Origin: Symbiodinium natans
Lineage: Eukaryota; Sar; Dinophyceae; Suessiales; Symbiodiniaceae
Length of the DNA stretch: 64,000 bases
Reading direction: 5' to 3'
Assembly (NCBI GenBank): GCA_905221605.1
Contig: CAJNDS010002119.1
Location: 434,001 to 498,000 of the forward strand
The position numbers and the translations under genes were made by a program. Shown piece after piece: positions 21,161 to 34,678 of the stretch; within the stretch, counting starts at the first letter, position 1; each line of letters opens with the position of its first letter. Below the pieces are notes generated by a model that was not told the origin of the DNA, did no database searches, and saw only the letters and a program-made list of their open reading frames with translations.

Positions 21161-24100
21161 GTGTGGGTGTGGGTGTGTGTGTGGGTGGTGGGTGGGTGGG
21201 TGGGTGGGTGGGTGGGTGGGTGGGTGGGTGGGTGGTGGGTGGGGGTGGGTGGGTGGGTGGGTGGGTGGGTGGGTGCGTGCGTGCGTGCGTGCGCGCGTGT
21301 GCGTGTGTGATATGTGGTTTAGGATATCTGATACGAGTAAAAAACATGATATATACATGTATATATATATATATATGTATATACATATATATATATATAT
21401 GGTATAATGGCTACCGCCAGTGCCGCCGACCCCAAACATTTGGGAGGGTTGGCGGGGTGGGACGGGTTGGGTGGGTGGGGTGGGGGGGGGGGCATGGGGT
21501 GAGGGTGGCGAGGGCGGTGATGGTGGTGAGGGTGGGGCGGTGAGCGCGGTGAGGGCGGTGAGGGCGGTGGGAGCGGCGGGGGCGTGAGCCTGCATTTCAA
21601 GCTAAAGATTACAGGCTGTGAGCAGGCTTAGCATAGGTTTGAGATCGGTGGGCATGCAGGTCCGGATGCATTGAAGCCATTTCAAGGCAAAGCAGGGGAG
21701 TAGGGGTGGTGGTGGACCTATAGACGAAGGCGGTGAGGGTGGGGAGGGTGGGAAGGGTTGGGGCATGCATTGGAAGGACCTTACAATACAACTTCACTTT
21801 GAGAAAGTGAAGGAGGAGGGGTGGGGTGGGAGTTACAATACAACTTCACTTTCAAGAAAGTGAGGGAGGAGGGATGGGGTGGGGGAAGTTGGGGTAGAGA
21901 GCGGGAAAGCGCAGCGAGCAGAGCGATGACCCGAAAATGGGTCTTCACTGACGCCGCCCAGGGGGTCGGCGGATGTAATATATATACATATATATATAAA
22001 TATAGTCATGCATATATGTATACTGTGCATACAAGAGCACAAATCCACCTTGAAACATAAGCTCAAGTTTTCGTGGGGCTACTGATCGGGCGCCTCAGGA
22101 GCCTAGGTGTGATCTGAGGGGAGTAGCAGGGTGGGGGGTGGGGAGGTAAGGTTTGCCATCTTCGGGTTCAGGGTCTTGGGCTTTAGCCATCCCAGACACG
22201 ACGCCCCCAAGACCGCTAACTCCAAGCCTTAAGACTCCAATCCGCAAAGAAGTTACAGACGAAGGTTTTTGAGGATGCGCTGTTGCGCTTCGGGGTTCGC
22301 GGTTGTGCACTTGGTGTATGCTGTGTTGTCTTTGTTAGGTGGGTCTTTGAGAGCATCTAAGATGCCTTTGTCTCGCCAGCGTTGCCCAAAAAGCCAGCGT
22401 AAGAAGACGCCTATCATGACTTCAACAACTTCAACTCCGAACTCCTGAAGCTTGAAGCCTAGCAGAGAGGAGTTCGACTGGACCTCCAGCATCGTCAGTG
22501 AGACCAACCTTTCATCCCTCGTGCCTCGTTTTTGGGGATGTCAGCGCCATCCAGGATTCTGGCTTGTCCGAGACAATGCAAGCTGATATAGAGCCCTAAA
22601 TCCTTCCGGAAGGCTCAAGAATTGCTGGGGGCTTTGGCACTGCAACCCCCCCCCCCCCCCCCCCCGCCCGGGTAACAGCTCGATTCTTCGGGTTTTTGCT
22701 GTAGGCGCTTCAGAATCTGGAGGAGGGGGCACGGGGCGGATTTTGGTGCGTTTATGTGTTTCTTTAGAACCCCGAGTCCCTTTAAAGATTTGCTGATCTC
22801 TGCCAAGCTCTGCCAACAGCTTTGGGAAGCCTTGGCCCCTTGTGGCGGATCTGAGGTCTACCCTCTGCCGAGCTGGGCCACAGGGCAGCATGGAGCCGAG
22901 CTAGGAATAATTGGGGGCTGTACATTTGTAAGTCTGCGAGAGGCTTCCTTAGGATGCTTCAGGGTTCAATTCCATCTGCCCGTGCGCCCCGCTTCAGACT
23001 CCGAGACCTCTTGCCTGTGCCTTCAGTTGAGGCGCAGTTGTATGCCGCCAGCCTGCGCGCCAGTTTCGTTTAAGCCGTTGATCAACAAGTAGACTTGCAC
23101 CTAACAGGCCTACGAATCTCCGAAGAACCCTCCAACGTCCTGCATGCAAACCCTGACCCAATGAAAGCTTTGCCGAAGCCTTGGAAGCATACTCCACACA
23201 GTGCAGCAGAAGCAGCCCCCACCCTAAACCCCTACATGCGCACCCCCTCCTCCCCGCGCAACAAAAAAGGCCAAAGGCCAACCCGCACAGACAAACAAAA
23301 GCAATCTGTGAAGTGTTTCCCAGTGGGATCAGCGGCTTTGAGCCGTAAACCCAAACTGCAGCCTCGGAGGCGAGCAGGTTGGTGGCGGGCTCGAGCAGCT
23401 GCGATCAGGCAGCTTGAAATGAGTTGGCGTGTGCTTTTTTGGGACCAGGTTCATACAGGAAGGCATGGGGTGGGGCGGCAAGGGGATCACGGATGTCAAC
23501 GGACTTCCGCGTCGTCTTGTTGGGCAAGGATGTTTCATTGATTTCTGGATTGGCGAGCCCCGGCCGCGCCGCCAGTAGTCCACCCTCAGACAAGTTCGTC
23601 ATTCGGGGGGAGGCTAAAAGTGGCAAACGAGGGCTTCGCTACCCTGCCTTTGTTCAGAGTCTGGGAGAGTCAGGGTCAGGTACGTGAGGCAGAGCTTATT
23701 CTAACACTCCTAACACTCCTGAGGCCGAGCAGCTTTTCAACTCAGGAGGAGCCAAAGAGACCAAGGAGCGCTTAAGAAGGCAATCCATGAGGGCCGCCCC
23801 CAAGGGTCCCCCACATCGAAAAAGTCTGGAGAAAAGCCCTGGCAAACTCCGCTGAGCCTTCGCACTTTCCATCTAACTTGAGCCAGGGTCCGGGTTACAT
23901 CGTCAATCCGACCGTGCTCAGCAGCAACCCGGCAATGATTCTGTGGCTTTCATCATGATTCAGGGTGGCGTGGCTCTGAGAGTGGACTAAGAACTAGGAA
24001 CATCTAAGAACCCTCTTACCCGAAAAGGATGTCCGACACAAGATGCCTTATATAGCTCCAAACCAGTAGCAGCTGTGTTGGGGCCCATTTTTATAGTTTG

Positions 24101-27100
24101 CCTTGTCCTTTTTGTCAGGCGTCTAGGCGACGCAACGGGCGCGCCAGAGTATGATTTCATCTCGCCCGATGTTGCCCCAGGGACCCTCAGACCAATTCCA
24201 TATTTGCCATGCCCCCTTCAGTCAGGACACTTGTCAGACAAAGTTGGTGTGAAACGTTTCTTTCATCACACCTAGTGACACTCGAATTCGCTGGACAGTT
24301 GCATTCAGCTTCTTTACACAAAACTTTTTGACATTCAGGAAAACAACGCTACGGTGGAAGCTCTGCAGCCTCTTTGGAACTAGGCGTTCTCCCCCGACGC
24401 CCAAATCCCCAGACGCTTAAACACACCCCGAACCCGAAGCCTAGATGTCTCCTCCGGCATCGATTGCCGGCCTTGCCCGCCCGGCGAGACCAGCTCGGCA
24501 AATGGCCAGTACTGCAAGGTGCCTCTGAGCTCAGGGTGTGGGGGCCTGGGGCCTGGGGTCCTGGGGTGTGAGAAGGTGGCGAGAGCTTCTGCCAAATGTG
24601 AAACTCCCCAAAGCGAACCAGATCCCCAATGCGGAGGTCTGTTCCACGGGCACCTTCAGCATGAGCGCCGGCTCCGCCTGCTTTCCGTGTCCTCTCGGCG
24701 CCGACTGCCGGCGGCAAGGCCTGCTCAGGGTTGGGGCCATTGCCTTTGGGGTTCGTGGGTTGAGGGTATGTCTAGGGTATTCTCAAGGGTATGTAAGGCA
24801 TTGGGTATATGAAGGGGCATCCAAGGCTTAGGACGCAGGGCCTAGGCTTCGGGATTCTTCTGGATGTCGGCACGTTGTGACCACCTGGGCCACTAACCCT
24901 CTGAAAAAGCGAATGCCGCACCTGAGCCGGGTGCTTCTTGGGTTTTCGGTTGAGTTGCTCTCGAGGCGACTTGAAGCTCTTTGCATAGAGGGCCCCCTTT
25001 GTCGTCCATCCTGTCCTGGAGACCCCAGTTTCAGTATGAGCACAGCGTTGGTGGTATTTATGAATGTTGGCTTTGGACAAGGCAGATTATATAGGGTGCT
25101 TCTTGTGTCGGGGGCGGGGGATGGGCTCGGTTGGATCCCTTGATTGATACCTTAGATTCAGAGCTCAAAGTTGAGTCACGCTTGGCATTGCATCACCGGG
25201 AGAAGAATCTGTGCAAGCGCCATCGTCCCTTGATCCCCCCAAACGGAGATACGCAATAGTTAGCTCGATCATCGCGACCACAAAGCCGGGACGAGACCAC
25301 GAAGATCACGAGAAAACCTGCGGCAGGCACCTCGCTTCCGCCGTCGATGCCGTCTTGGTACAGGCTTCGGATTAGGGCTTCCGAAGGGACTTGCGAGGGC
25401 TTGGATGGTTTGAACCTGCCAGCTGAAGTCATCCATGACTGTATATGTACCTTGCATGAAGGGAAGCACCTCTGTTCTGGGTGTGAGTTCTTTGTCAACC
25501 CTCAAACCCTTAGATCCTTGAACCTCTGCAACCCTTGAGCCTTCAAACTCATCACCCTCATGGGGGACGCGCGAACTCCGGAGAGACTTGAAACCCTTAT
25601 AAAGCCCTGAACCCCCCTAAATTCTCCTAAACCCTCAACCCTAAACCCTAAACCCTAAACTTTAAACCCTAAATCCTAAACCCTAAACCCTAAACCCTTG
25701 GAATCTCGGTAAACCAGCAGCAGCAGGCGCCCGATGATCCCGGGGGTGTAGGGTTTAGGCCTCAAGCCCCCCCCCCCCCCCCGTTCCCGTCCTGAAAACC
25801 ATGTTTTGAGGGGCTTTTGGGCTTTTTTGGGGGGTGGTTAGGGGGTCATTCGAAACAGAAGCAAAAAAGCAGAGGCTGGATGAACACGTGAGCGGGTGGC
25901 CGTACTTCTTCCCCTGCACATGGAACGAACTTTGCTTGGGCAACAACCAGTGTAGCGACGCCTGGCGGAGCAAGCAGGTTTTGGGAGGAAGTGGCGTAGT
26001 GCTGTTTGCAAGAGTTCATCCTATTTCAGTGCTCTTTCGGGTCGGGGGCTGTTGCCACGAAGAGCATCTTGGGGCCAAAGAGTCTCACTTAGAACCTTGG
26101 CCTTGGGTGTTAGAAGGAAGTGCACGCAGGTGTTCAGGGCTTATTCGTAAGGCATCCAAACTGCCAGAGGCGCCAGGTCCCAAAGTATCCCAAAGTCTTC
26201 AATCGCCACCGAGGCCTGAACACTGAGGCCCCTCAATGCTCGAGATTTTGCCCGTCGCCCGAATACCCACAAATCCTTGAACGCAAGGGCCCAAAAACCA
26301 GGTCTCGTGATGGCGGGTGGTTCGGTTTCAAGGAGCTCTTGTAGCGCTGAGCCGCTAGGAGCCTTAGGTACCAGGCTAGATTTCTACGCATCATTTGTGG
26401 GCAAGGTTTGTTGGCAGCATTTGCCAAGGCCTGTTGGAAATTAAGTAAGAGAGTTAGCATAAAGGGCCGTGGGTTTACGTTCAGGGTTCTGACAGTGGCC
26501 CTGCGGAAGCATCATCTCTTCCATAATAAACCAGCGACCTGCCTTGCTCTCAAGCCATCCGGAAACAAAAGCCCGAAGCCCCCATGGTTTCTGAAGATTC
26601 TGGGAGATTCAGGGTCCAAACCCCCACCCCCAGAATATGGGCTGTACAGTGCCCCAGAGTATGCCCCACCCCCAGAATATGGGCTGTACAGTGCCCCAGA
26701 GTATGCCGTGTGTGACCTCACACACCCTCCTCTCAGGGATTCAACACGGGCATCATGTGCAGCAGCTGCGTTTCAGGCGGGGGCTTTGGGGAGTTCTGTA
26801 GTGTTAGGTGTGCTGCCTGCGTGCTAAGCAGAAGCCCACATTGGGGCTTGGGCTTGGGGCTTACAGTCTTCCAGGACTACCCAAGCCCCAATACCATTCA
26901 GTCTCCTGCAACTGCCGAAGCCTCCCCGCAATTAGTTCATGCTGATATGTTGCTACTGATCCAGGGGCTTTGGGAACTCACCGGGGGTGTTTGCTGACCC
27001 GTGCTTTATGGTTCTGCACAGTACGCCACATCCGATTCCAAGCACGTGCAGTGCTGCAGGCTACACGAACGCGGGCTTCTTTCGCAGGAATGGGGCGTGC

Positions 27101-30100
27101 AGCGAGTGCATCTTGCCCCTCGAGGAGTTGCCCCCCCCTCCCCCTCCCTCCGGGACTCCCTTAAGGGTGATTTTGTTCATGTTATCGCGCCCTCAAGAGG
27201 GCCCTTTCTCACTTCTTTGAGCTGAGTGAGCCTCAAAAGGAGACCTGGGAAGCGGCCCATGTAGGCTGAGTGGCTTAGGGGGGTTGACCTCTGGATATCC
27301 GAGGCCTTCCGAAGCCACTTTTAATGGCCGCTCAGCTGCACCTGCCGTGATGGGTTCCCGAAAGGATCTTATCCCGGAACCTGAACGCGAACCCGAAGCC
27401 GCGCCAACCCGTTGCTTTTGAGCCGTAAGGCCATCGTTCCTGAATTTTGGACTTGGACGCTTTCTTTTGTTTGAGGTCCAACATGTAGGGTACCGGTCTC
27501 GGACTTCAAAGATTTTAGGGTTTAAGGGTTTCGGGATTTGTTGCGCTTGGCTTTGTGGTGTATGGTTTAGGATTCTAACTTTCTTCAGGAATGTTCTGCC
27601 CTATTCAGGTCCAGGTGTTGCCCTACTGGTGCCATGTTCTATGGCAAGTGTCACTCGTATACATTCTTTTCGAATAGACTATAGTTTCATGCACCAGGAC
27701 GCGACCAGAAACCCCAGCAACGAGCCCTGCTTACGGAATCCGCAAGCCGTGAGTCCTAAGGCCCAAGCACCAGGGGAGCCCTACAGTACAGCTCCTCAAC
27801 GAACCCTGGGCTTGTGCACCAATCTCTTGCAGGTCATCTTCATCGTCTACATCGGCGTGGTGTACTTCATCATTGCCAAGACGGCGCAGGCGAAATTGTG
27901 GGTGCAGGTTTGTGGCAGGGAGAACGAGAAGCCCTCAACACAATCCCTGTACCCATCGGCCCAGAGATTGATCAGGGGTAGGTTGTGGGGGTCCAGGGTA
28001 TGTCGGAAGTTACTTGCATTCCTATCGTGGTCAGAGCACGGCGGCTTGCTTCATCCTGGAAACCTTTGGAGCGCCCGGCACCGCCTTAGGACTTCTGCAG
28101 GCGCTTTCCCCGTGCCCACCCTAACCCTAAACCCTAAACCCTAAGCCCTAAACCCTAAGCCCTAAGCCTTAAACCCTAAACCCTAAACCCTAAGCCCTAA
28201 GCCCTGACACGTTGCTATTTGCCCGTGTGGTTTTCTTGAAATTTCCGGTCTGGAGAGAGTGTTCTTCTGTTGAGCGGCGGGGAGGGGGGGGGGGAGGCGG
28301 GGGGGAGGGGGGGGGGATTGGTTACGACCGTTTGACTCTAACCATCCCCAAACCCTGCTATTTACGGCGTTTTTGCCTCTTTGTGCAACATGTTGCTGGA
28401 GGATGTTTGATGTTCAGCAAAACGGGCGCTGTCACACGTGTTCATGCCGTTTTGCGAACATGCCCAAAACCCTGCTATTTGCGGCGCTTTTGCCTCTTTG
28501 TACAACATGTTGCTGGAGGATGTTTGATGTTCAGCCACACAAGGCACTGTCATAAGCGTTCATGCCATTTTGCGAACATGACCAAAACCCTGCTATTTGC
28601 GGCATTTTTGCCTCTTTTATACAATGTGCGTCTCATCGAACACAACTACAGCTGGGTCTGGCGCTGGCAATTGGTCCCCAAGCGAACATCCTGGATCGCT
28701 TGGGGAAGGTGTGCTAAAATGAGTGCCCTAAGTTTGAGTTCCTGGATTTCCTAAAGCACGAATCCCTCAATTTCCACAGCCACACGCACGAAGTCCTGTA
28801 ATTTACAGCGCTTTCCGTGTATGCCCTAAAACGTACAGGCCCGCCACCACACGGTCAGATATCAACGTGTGACCTAAGCCCTGACACGTTGCTATTTGCC
28901 CGTGTGGTTTTCTTGAAATTTCCGGTCTGGAGAGAGTGTTCTTCTGTTGAGCGGCGGGGAGGGGGGGGGGGAGGCGGGGGGGAGGGGGGGGGGATTGGTT
29001 ACGACCGTTTGACTCTAACCATCCCCAAACCCTGCTATTTACGGCGTTTTTGCCTCTTTGTGCAACATGTTGCTGGAGGATGTTTGATGTTCAGCAAAAC
29101 GGGCGCTGTCACACGTGTTCATGCCGTTTTGCGAACATGCCCAAAACCCTGCTATTTGCGGCGCTTTTGCCTCTTTGTACAACATGTTGCTGGAGGATGT
29201 TTGATGTTCAGCCACACAAGGCACTGTCATAAGCGTTCATGCCATTTTGCGAACATGACCAAAACCCTGCTATTTGCGGCATTTTTGCCTCTTTTATACA
29301 ATGTGCGTCTCATCGAACACAACTACAGCTGGGTCTGGCGCTGGCAATTGGTCCCCAAGCGAACATCCTGGATCGCTTGGGGAAGGTGTGCTAAAATGAG
29401 TGCCCTAAGTTTGAGTTCCTGGATTTCCTAAAGCACGAATCCCTCAATTTCCACAGCCACACGCACGAAGTCCTGTAATTTACAGCGCTTTCCGTGTATG
29501 CCCTAAAACGTACAGGCCCGCCACCACACGGTCAGATATCAACGTGTGACCCCCTAAGCCCTAAGCCCTGAGCCCGAAGCGCGAAGCCCTAAGCCCTAAG
29601 CCCTAAGCCCTAAGCCCTAAGCCCTAAGCCCTAAGCCCTAAGCCAAATCCTGAAGCACGTGCCGGGGGGACCCTCTCGCTGGTCCAGCAAAGACCAGGCC
29701 TCAGAACAGGGACAGATCTGGAAGAGGGTGGTGGCCTATTGAGACTGGGCCGACACATTTGAGACTGTTACGATGTCGGGTTTAGGAGTTTTGTATTCTA
29801 ATTCTGGGGTTCACAGTTTAAGGTTAGGGCTTCTTCAAGTTTCTGAGAGCTGGTCTAATCAGTCTTTGTCAAAGAGAGCCCTCCAAAAATGAACCCGGGA
29901 CCGAGGGCACCGGCTTGCATGTTTGGAGCTTCCAGATCTCCTGTTCTTGATCCCGTAGGTCTGGACGCAATACAGAAGTTCAGAGTCCAGGGACTTAGGG
30001 TTAGCCCAGAGCCCTATAGAAGGCCCTGGAAGGCCCTGGAAGGCCCTAGCAACCGCCTCAAGGCCAGCTTTGCTCTGCGGCCACCAAGGCGCCTGTCCGG

Positions 30101-33100
30101 CTGTGACACAGTGAAAAAAGCCCAGCTGTTACATATGGCACATGCCGGCGTGGGCGTGCAAGCCCCCCAAAGGGACTCAACCCTCCGAAGCCGGAAGTTC
30201 ACGCCCCCAAGCCCCGACTGCAGCAACAGGCAACAACAAAAACATCAGCATAGCAACAGCTTAACAGGCTTACATCTGAAGCCGCCTGAACCCAGCACCT
30301 CTCGCCTCTCAAAAGCGCAGGCGGGCTTCCTCAGCACGCGGCACCCCTTTCTGGAGCTGTTGACGGACCCTCGGCTCAAAAAAGAGAGGGGGGGTTGGTA
30401 AAAGGGGGGGGGGGCGGCTCCGATGAATTCGCGACATGTTGGGGATTTGTTACAGGTATGCCAGGCCCAAGTCTGTACGTGCCCCAGAAAGTTCCGCCAT
30501 TCACCTCTGTGCTGCGATCCGGGCCTCTCCCCCTCGAAGACTCTAAGCCCAAGCCCACGCTGGCGAAGGATGTGGTCCTCTATCCCTTCCACTCCATTTT
30601 AGGTGCGGTTTCGCTTTTGCTTTGACTCGGTGGTCCATGAAGTTATGTCGGCCGGGGCTCTTTTCGGGTGAAGGGGGGATATCAAGGCACCGGTTCGAAG
30701 GCAGCGCTTTCGTGGTGCTTGGGCTCGTTCCAGCTCCCTCTAGGATTATGGGTTTTCAATTCGCTTCTGTGAATCTGGATCTCACGTCAAGATGCGCAGG
30801 CTCCTGTCAGCCTGTCGTTCTGTCATATGACAGGAACTTCTGCGGCACTATTCACTATTGGCTATTTTCCAGGCAAGTTGGAAAGACACTTAGTTGAAAT
30901 GCTTAAAGGCACCCCTTGCACCCCTGCCAGAGCCCCGCAATTTGCGAATGCAGGACGTTCAAGGATCTCATTCATGATGCCCCGTGATAGGCATGGGCAG
31001 TAGGAGCACGTCGCGTCGCAGGAAGCACATTGACTGACTTGCACTCCCGCTTGTGCAAATCCAGTTCTGTTCTGTGATCGTGTTGACATAACTTAAGGTG
31101 AATCATCAGACCGTTCCCTTGCAGAGTAGCCCATGAAAGGCTTAGCGCTTTCCGCCAAACACCGCAACCTTCCCCATTGATTTTTGAACAGTACCCTTTC
31201 ACGCACGCCTGCTCGAGATCAGCATCATGCAGGCCCCGACTGCCTGTTCTCAGAAGTCGGAGCGCTGTCACAAGAGGCGCCCGGGAGGACTCGAGCTGTT
31301 TTCTCAGGTTCCTTCTTCGTTCACACCGCAATAGACTGCAAGAAGTCCCGAATGGGATATGTTTAATGCGGTAGAGTTCATGTAGAGCTGCACGCCATAA
31401 CGAAAACGCATTCTCAAATCCCTAGGCCCAGCCCAGCCCCATGAAATCCATTGAAAGGCCTTTGTGGTGATCCTGGGTGTAGCGCCGCTCGGATGCAGGA
31501 GGAGAGGCGCCGATGTCTACGCTTCAGGGGCTTTAGGCAGATGAGCAGAGGCTGTTATTTTGATCCGATGGCCTAAAAAAACCCTGAGCTCTCCTCCCAG
31601 ACTTTGGCAGCCCCACCTGGCGCGTCCCTGCTTGACCATGGCTTTGTGGGTTTGGGTGCTGAAAGCGAAACTTCGGCGGCCTCAGAGTTTACATCTCTGC
31701 CAAGGCTTCTGCCGTGCCTTTTCTTTCTGACCACGCTCTTCTTCATGGTGGCCAGAGGCTGGGGCTATCGATCGTGTGCCCTCTGCGCGACCTTTGCAAC
31801 GCACAGTCCACCGACCCCAAAAGTGGGGAGAAAACCTAACTCCTATTTTTCAACCAACAAGCTGCACCACCTCTCCAGCCTGCAGAAATCCAGACGGTTT
31901 CGGGACATGTCGGGTTTGGGTCGGGATGTGGGGCTCCGTTTCAGGATGCATTCGAGGCATCACTTGGGGCTCTTCGCCATCTAGCCGGAAGATGCCTTTG
32001 GAGCTGAGTTCTGCAGGTAGCAGGTAGCAAACGTGGAGAGTTCTGCGTGGTTCAGACTCAACAAGTAGGCTTCGGGGGAATGTGCATATGCCCAGCAGAA
32101 TGCCCCCAGGCAAAGGAGCATGGCATGTCTTCCAGATCTTTACATCACAGCGCAAGGAGAGCTGTCAAGGCTGCCCCAATCCCTCGCCTGTGCAGCCCTT
32201 GACCTTAACACATCTTTAATTACTGATGACCTGCACAGCTTGGGAAGCCTAACCATGAAACCCCCGGGGTTCCGTAGCGCTGAGCACCCAAACGAAACAT
32301 ATCAGGTCTCGAGCAACTCTTAATGGCCGACGGCCACAGGCCTTAGAAAGTGCTCCACCATGCTGCTCGATCGCAGGGATCGGCTTTCACCGGAGAAAGC
32401 GCAACCGCCAGGCATCAGGCCGCTGTTGGCGGGAATGAGGAGGGCGGCCAGGGAGCGATTATTTCATTAGGTACAGGACAGTTAGGACTGTGAGGATCCA
32501 GAGTTACGGTTTCAGGGGTCTGTGGATGGAGGCGATCTGAGAGCAGAGCCAAGGCTCGTTCATTGCCTTCTTAGGGGGATGTATGGCAGTGTATGGGCTG
32601 AGATCGGGCAGGTTAGGGTCTTAGGCGCTCTTGTTGAGCCATTGCCCCCACCCCTCCCCAAGCGGGCTTTTGGTTTTACTCGGCACTTGGCCATGTGTTG
32701 AACATGCGGCAAGCAGTCGAAAACTCATCTAAAACCTGTAAGCCTGCAACTCCAAGCCGAAACTGCCTCTTAAGTGCTTTTGCGGCTAAACTACCTCCTC
32801 AACCCATGGACCCCAAGAATAGAGAGTAAGATGTGCCAGGCTCAAACGACCGCGGCAAATTCTTCAAGGCGCACGAGCCCATGATGGCATCAGCTTCATT
32901 ATGAATCCAATCACTCGGTGTGCATTTCTTCTTTCTTCTCAGGTTTTGTGGAGGTTCACACTACTTGGAGATGGTTTTGGGTAGGGCGGTTTGGTCCAAG
33001 CCCTCCTCCAATCCTGCAACCTCAGCCCTTGTTTTGACAGTCTTGGGGGGCGCCCCCTCTGTGCCCTTGTTGCCTTGTTGCCTCGACATCAAATTGCCCA

Positions 33101-34646
33101 AGCTGTCCACAGAATGGACGTGTTGGGCCTGGAGGCCTGTCTAGGGGGGGTTGGGAGCCAAGCTGCAACGCAGGACTTCATCTCTGCAGTGGCCCGAGAC
33201 GCCACGAGGCACCCCGAGAAGTCGCAGATGGGGTGCAATGAGTTCCAGACCCCGAATGCTGGTTTATGACTTAAAACGGGAAGAAACAAGAGTCCCGCGC
33301 CCGTGCCATCCGAAGACTAAGAGCCCCGCTAACCAGCTGAAAGCGTGTATAGGCCCGTAAAGGCATAGGCGGTATAGGTTTGTCAAGCTCCGCAGGTGGG
33401 GCGTGGCGACGCTGTATGTGCTCTACTGCCCCCTCACTGCATCCGAGTCGTGATTGACCGTGGGTTTCAGGGCAACCCTTTCCTCCATACGAAACAGCCT
33501 GAGAGCCCCGAGTAGTGCGGAGAGGGGGGCTTGGGGGTGATTAGGCATGTACTCATGTGGGGGTGTAGTTCTGTGTTCGAGATCTCGGGAAAAATTTGGG
33601 TAGTCCCAAAATAATGAACATAATGAACATCAACCGCGTGGTGAGGTCAACAGTGGTGGCGTGCTAAACTTCACCCGGAAACTCAACACGCTTGGGAGGG
33701 GGAACGCTAGGCAGCCTGCGACATCATTCAATCAGAGTTTCGTCCGGGTTCAGGACGGGAGAGGTTGAAACCAAACCTGAGCGAGCGATGGAGGCAAGGG
33801 ATTCGACACTTCGCCATTACACTCTCGGCTCTACCAAAGCCCTCAACAGATAAAACATGATGCCTCTCAACGCCGCCGCGTGAAACACCCCGCCACAACG
33901 CCTTGAGAGGCCCGTCCTTGGCGATCTTCCTCGGCTCGTTGAGCTTCACATCCTTGGACGTGCTTCAGTCAAGTCTTGGATTTGGGGTTCGGAGTTCAGG
34001 GTGTAGCGCCCAATGGCGCTGAGAAGGATCTAGCTGCATGAAACCATGCGCAGCTTGAATGTAAACCAGTTGCCTCAAAGCTAGCATCTTAGCACCCCAA
34101 AAAAGCCCCGATGTCTCTCATTCTGGAGGTGTAGCATGCTGCATTTAACTTGCCTCCGGGGAGATTCAACGGCCCTGCAGGGCTGTTCCTTGCCAGGCCC
34201 CTTGAGCTTCGAACCACCTCCCCAACCCAGCCCCAACCTTCTCAATTCATGTGCGTCTGTGTGTTCCGCCTGGGAACAATCAGGTTCCCGCACTCTAGAC
34301 TCCCCCTCGGCCGCAGCTGGGTTGGAGGGGCCTTTGGATTCCCCCCCCTCCCCCCCCCCCCCGCCGATTTCTACTAACGCCACTCAGCTCTAAGCGTGCT
34401 GGTTGAGGCAATATTCCGGTACGGTTGCCCGAGTAGATCTATTTCATAGATACACTACAGAACCCGCCCCTGATTGTTTTACTTTGTCGAATCAAAGTAC
34501 GAACCGCCTCCATTCGCATGTCATGCAGAAGGTTTGCATAAGCTTTGCGATGGTCATAACCAGTCCGTGAGGTTACAACCAATAGGTTTTCCTACGGGTA
34601 CCGCAACAGGCCACATATTATATATATATATATAATGTATATATGC

Positions 34647-34678
<32 letters not shown>

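Noticed and set aside
20777-21595. Long frames on both strands through the GT array (polycysteine/valine and threonine/histidine/proline)
   Set aside because: They are translations of microsatellite sequence that stay open because the repeat has no stop in those frames.
28212-29431. 180- and 204-codon frames in the 677-bp duplication
   Set aside because: Both are the same repeat-driven translation (poly-Gly followed by repeated CLFVQHVAGGCLMF). The related array at 51.4 kb shows the repeat drifting without coding constraint.
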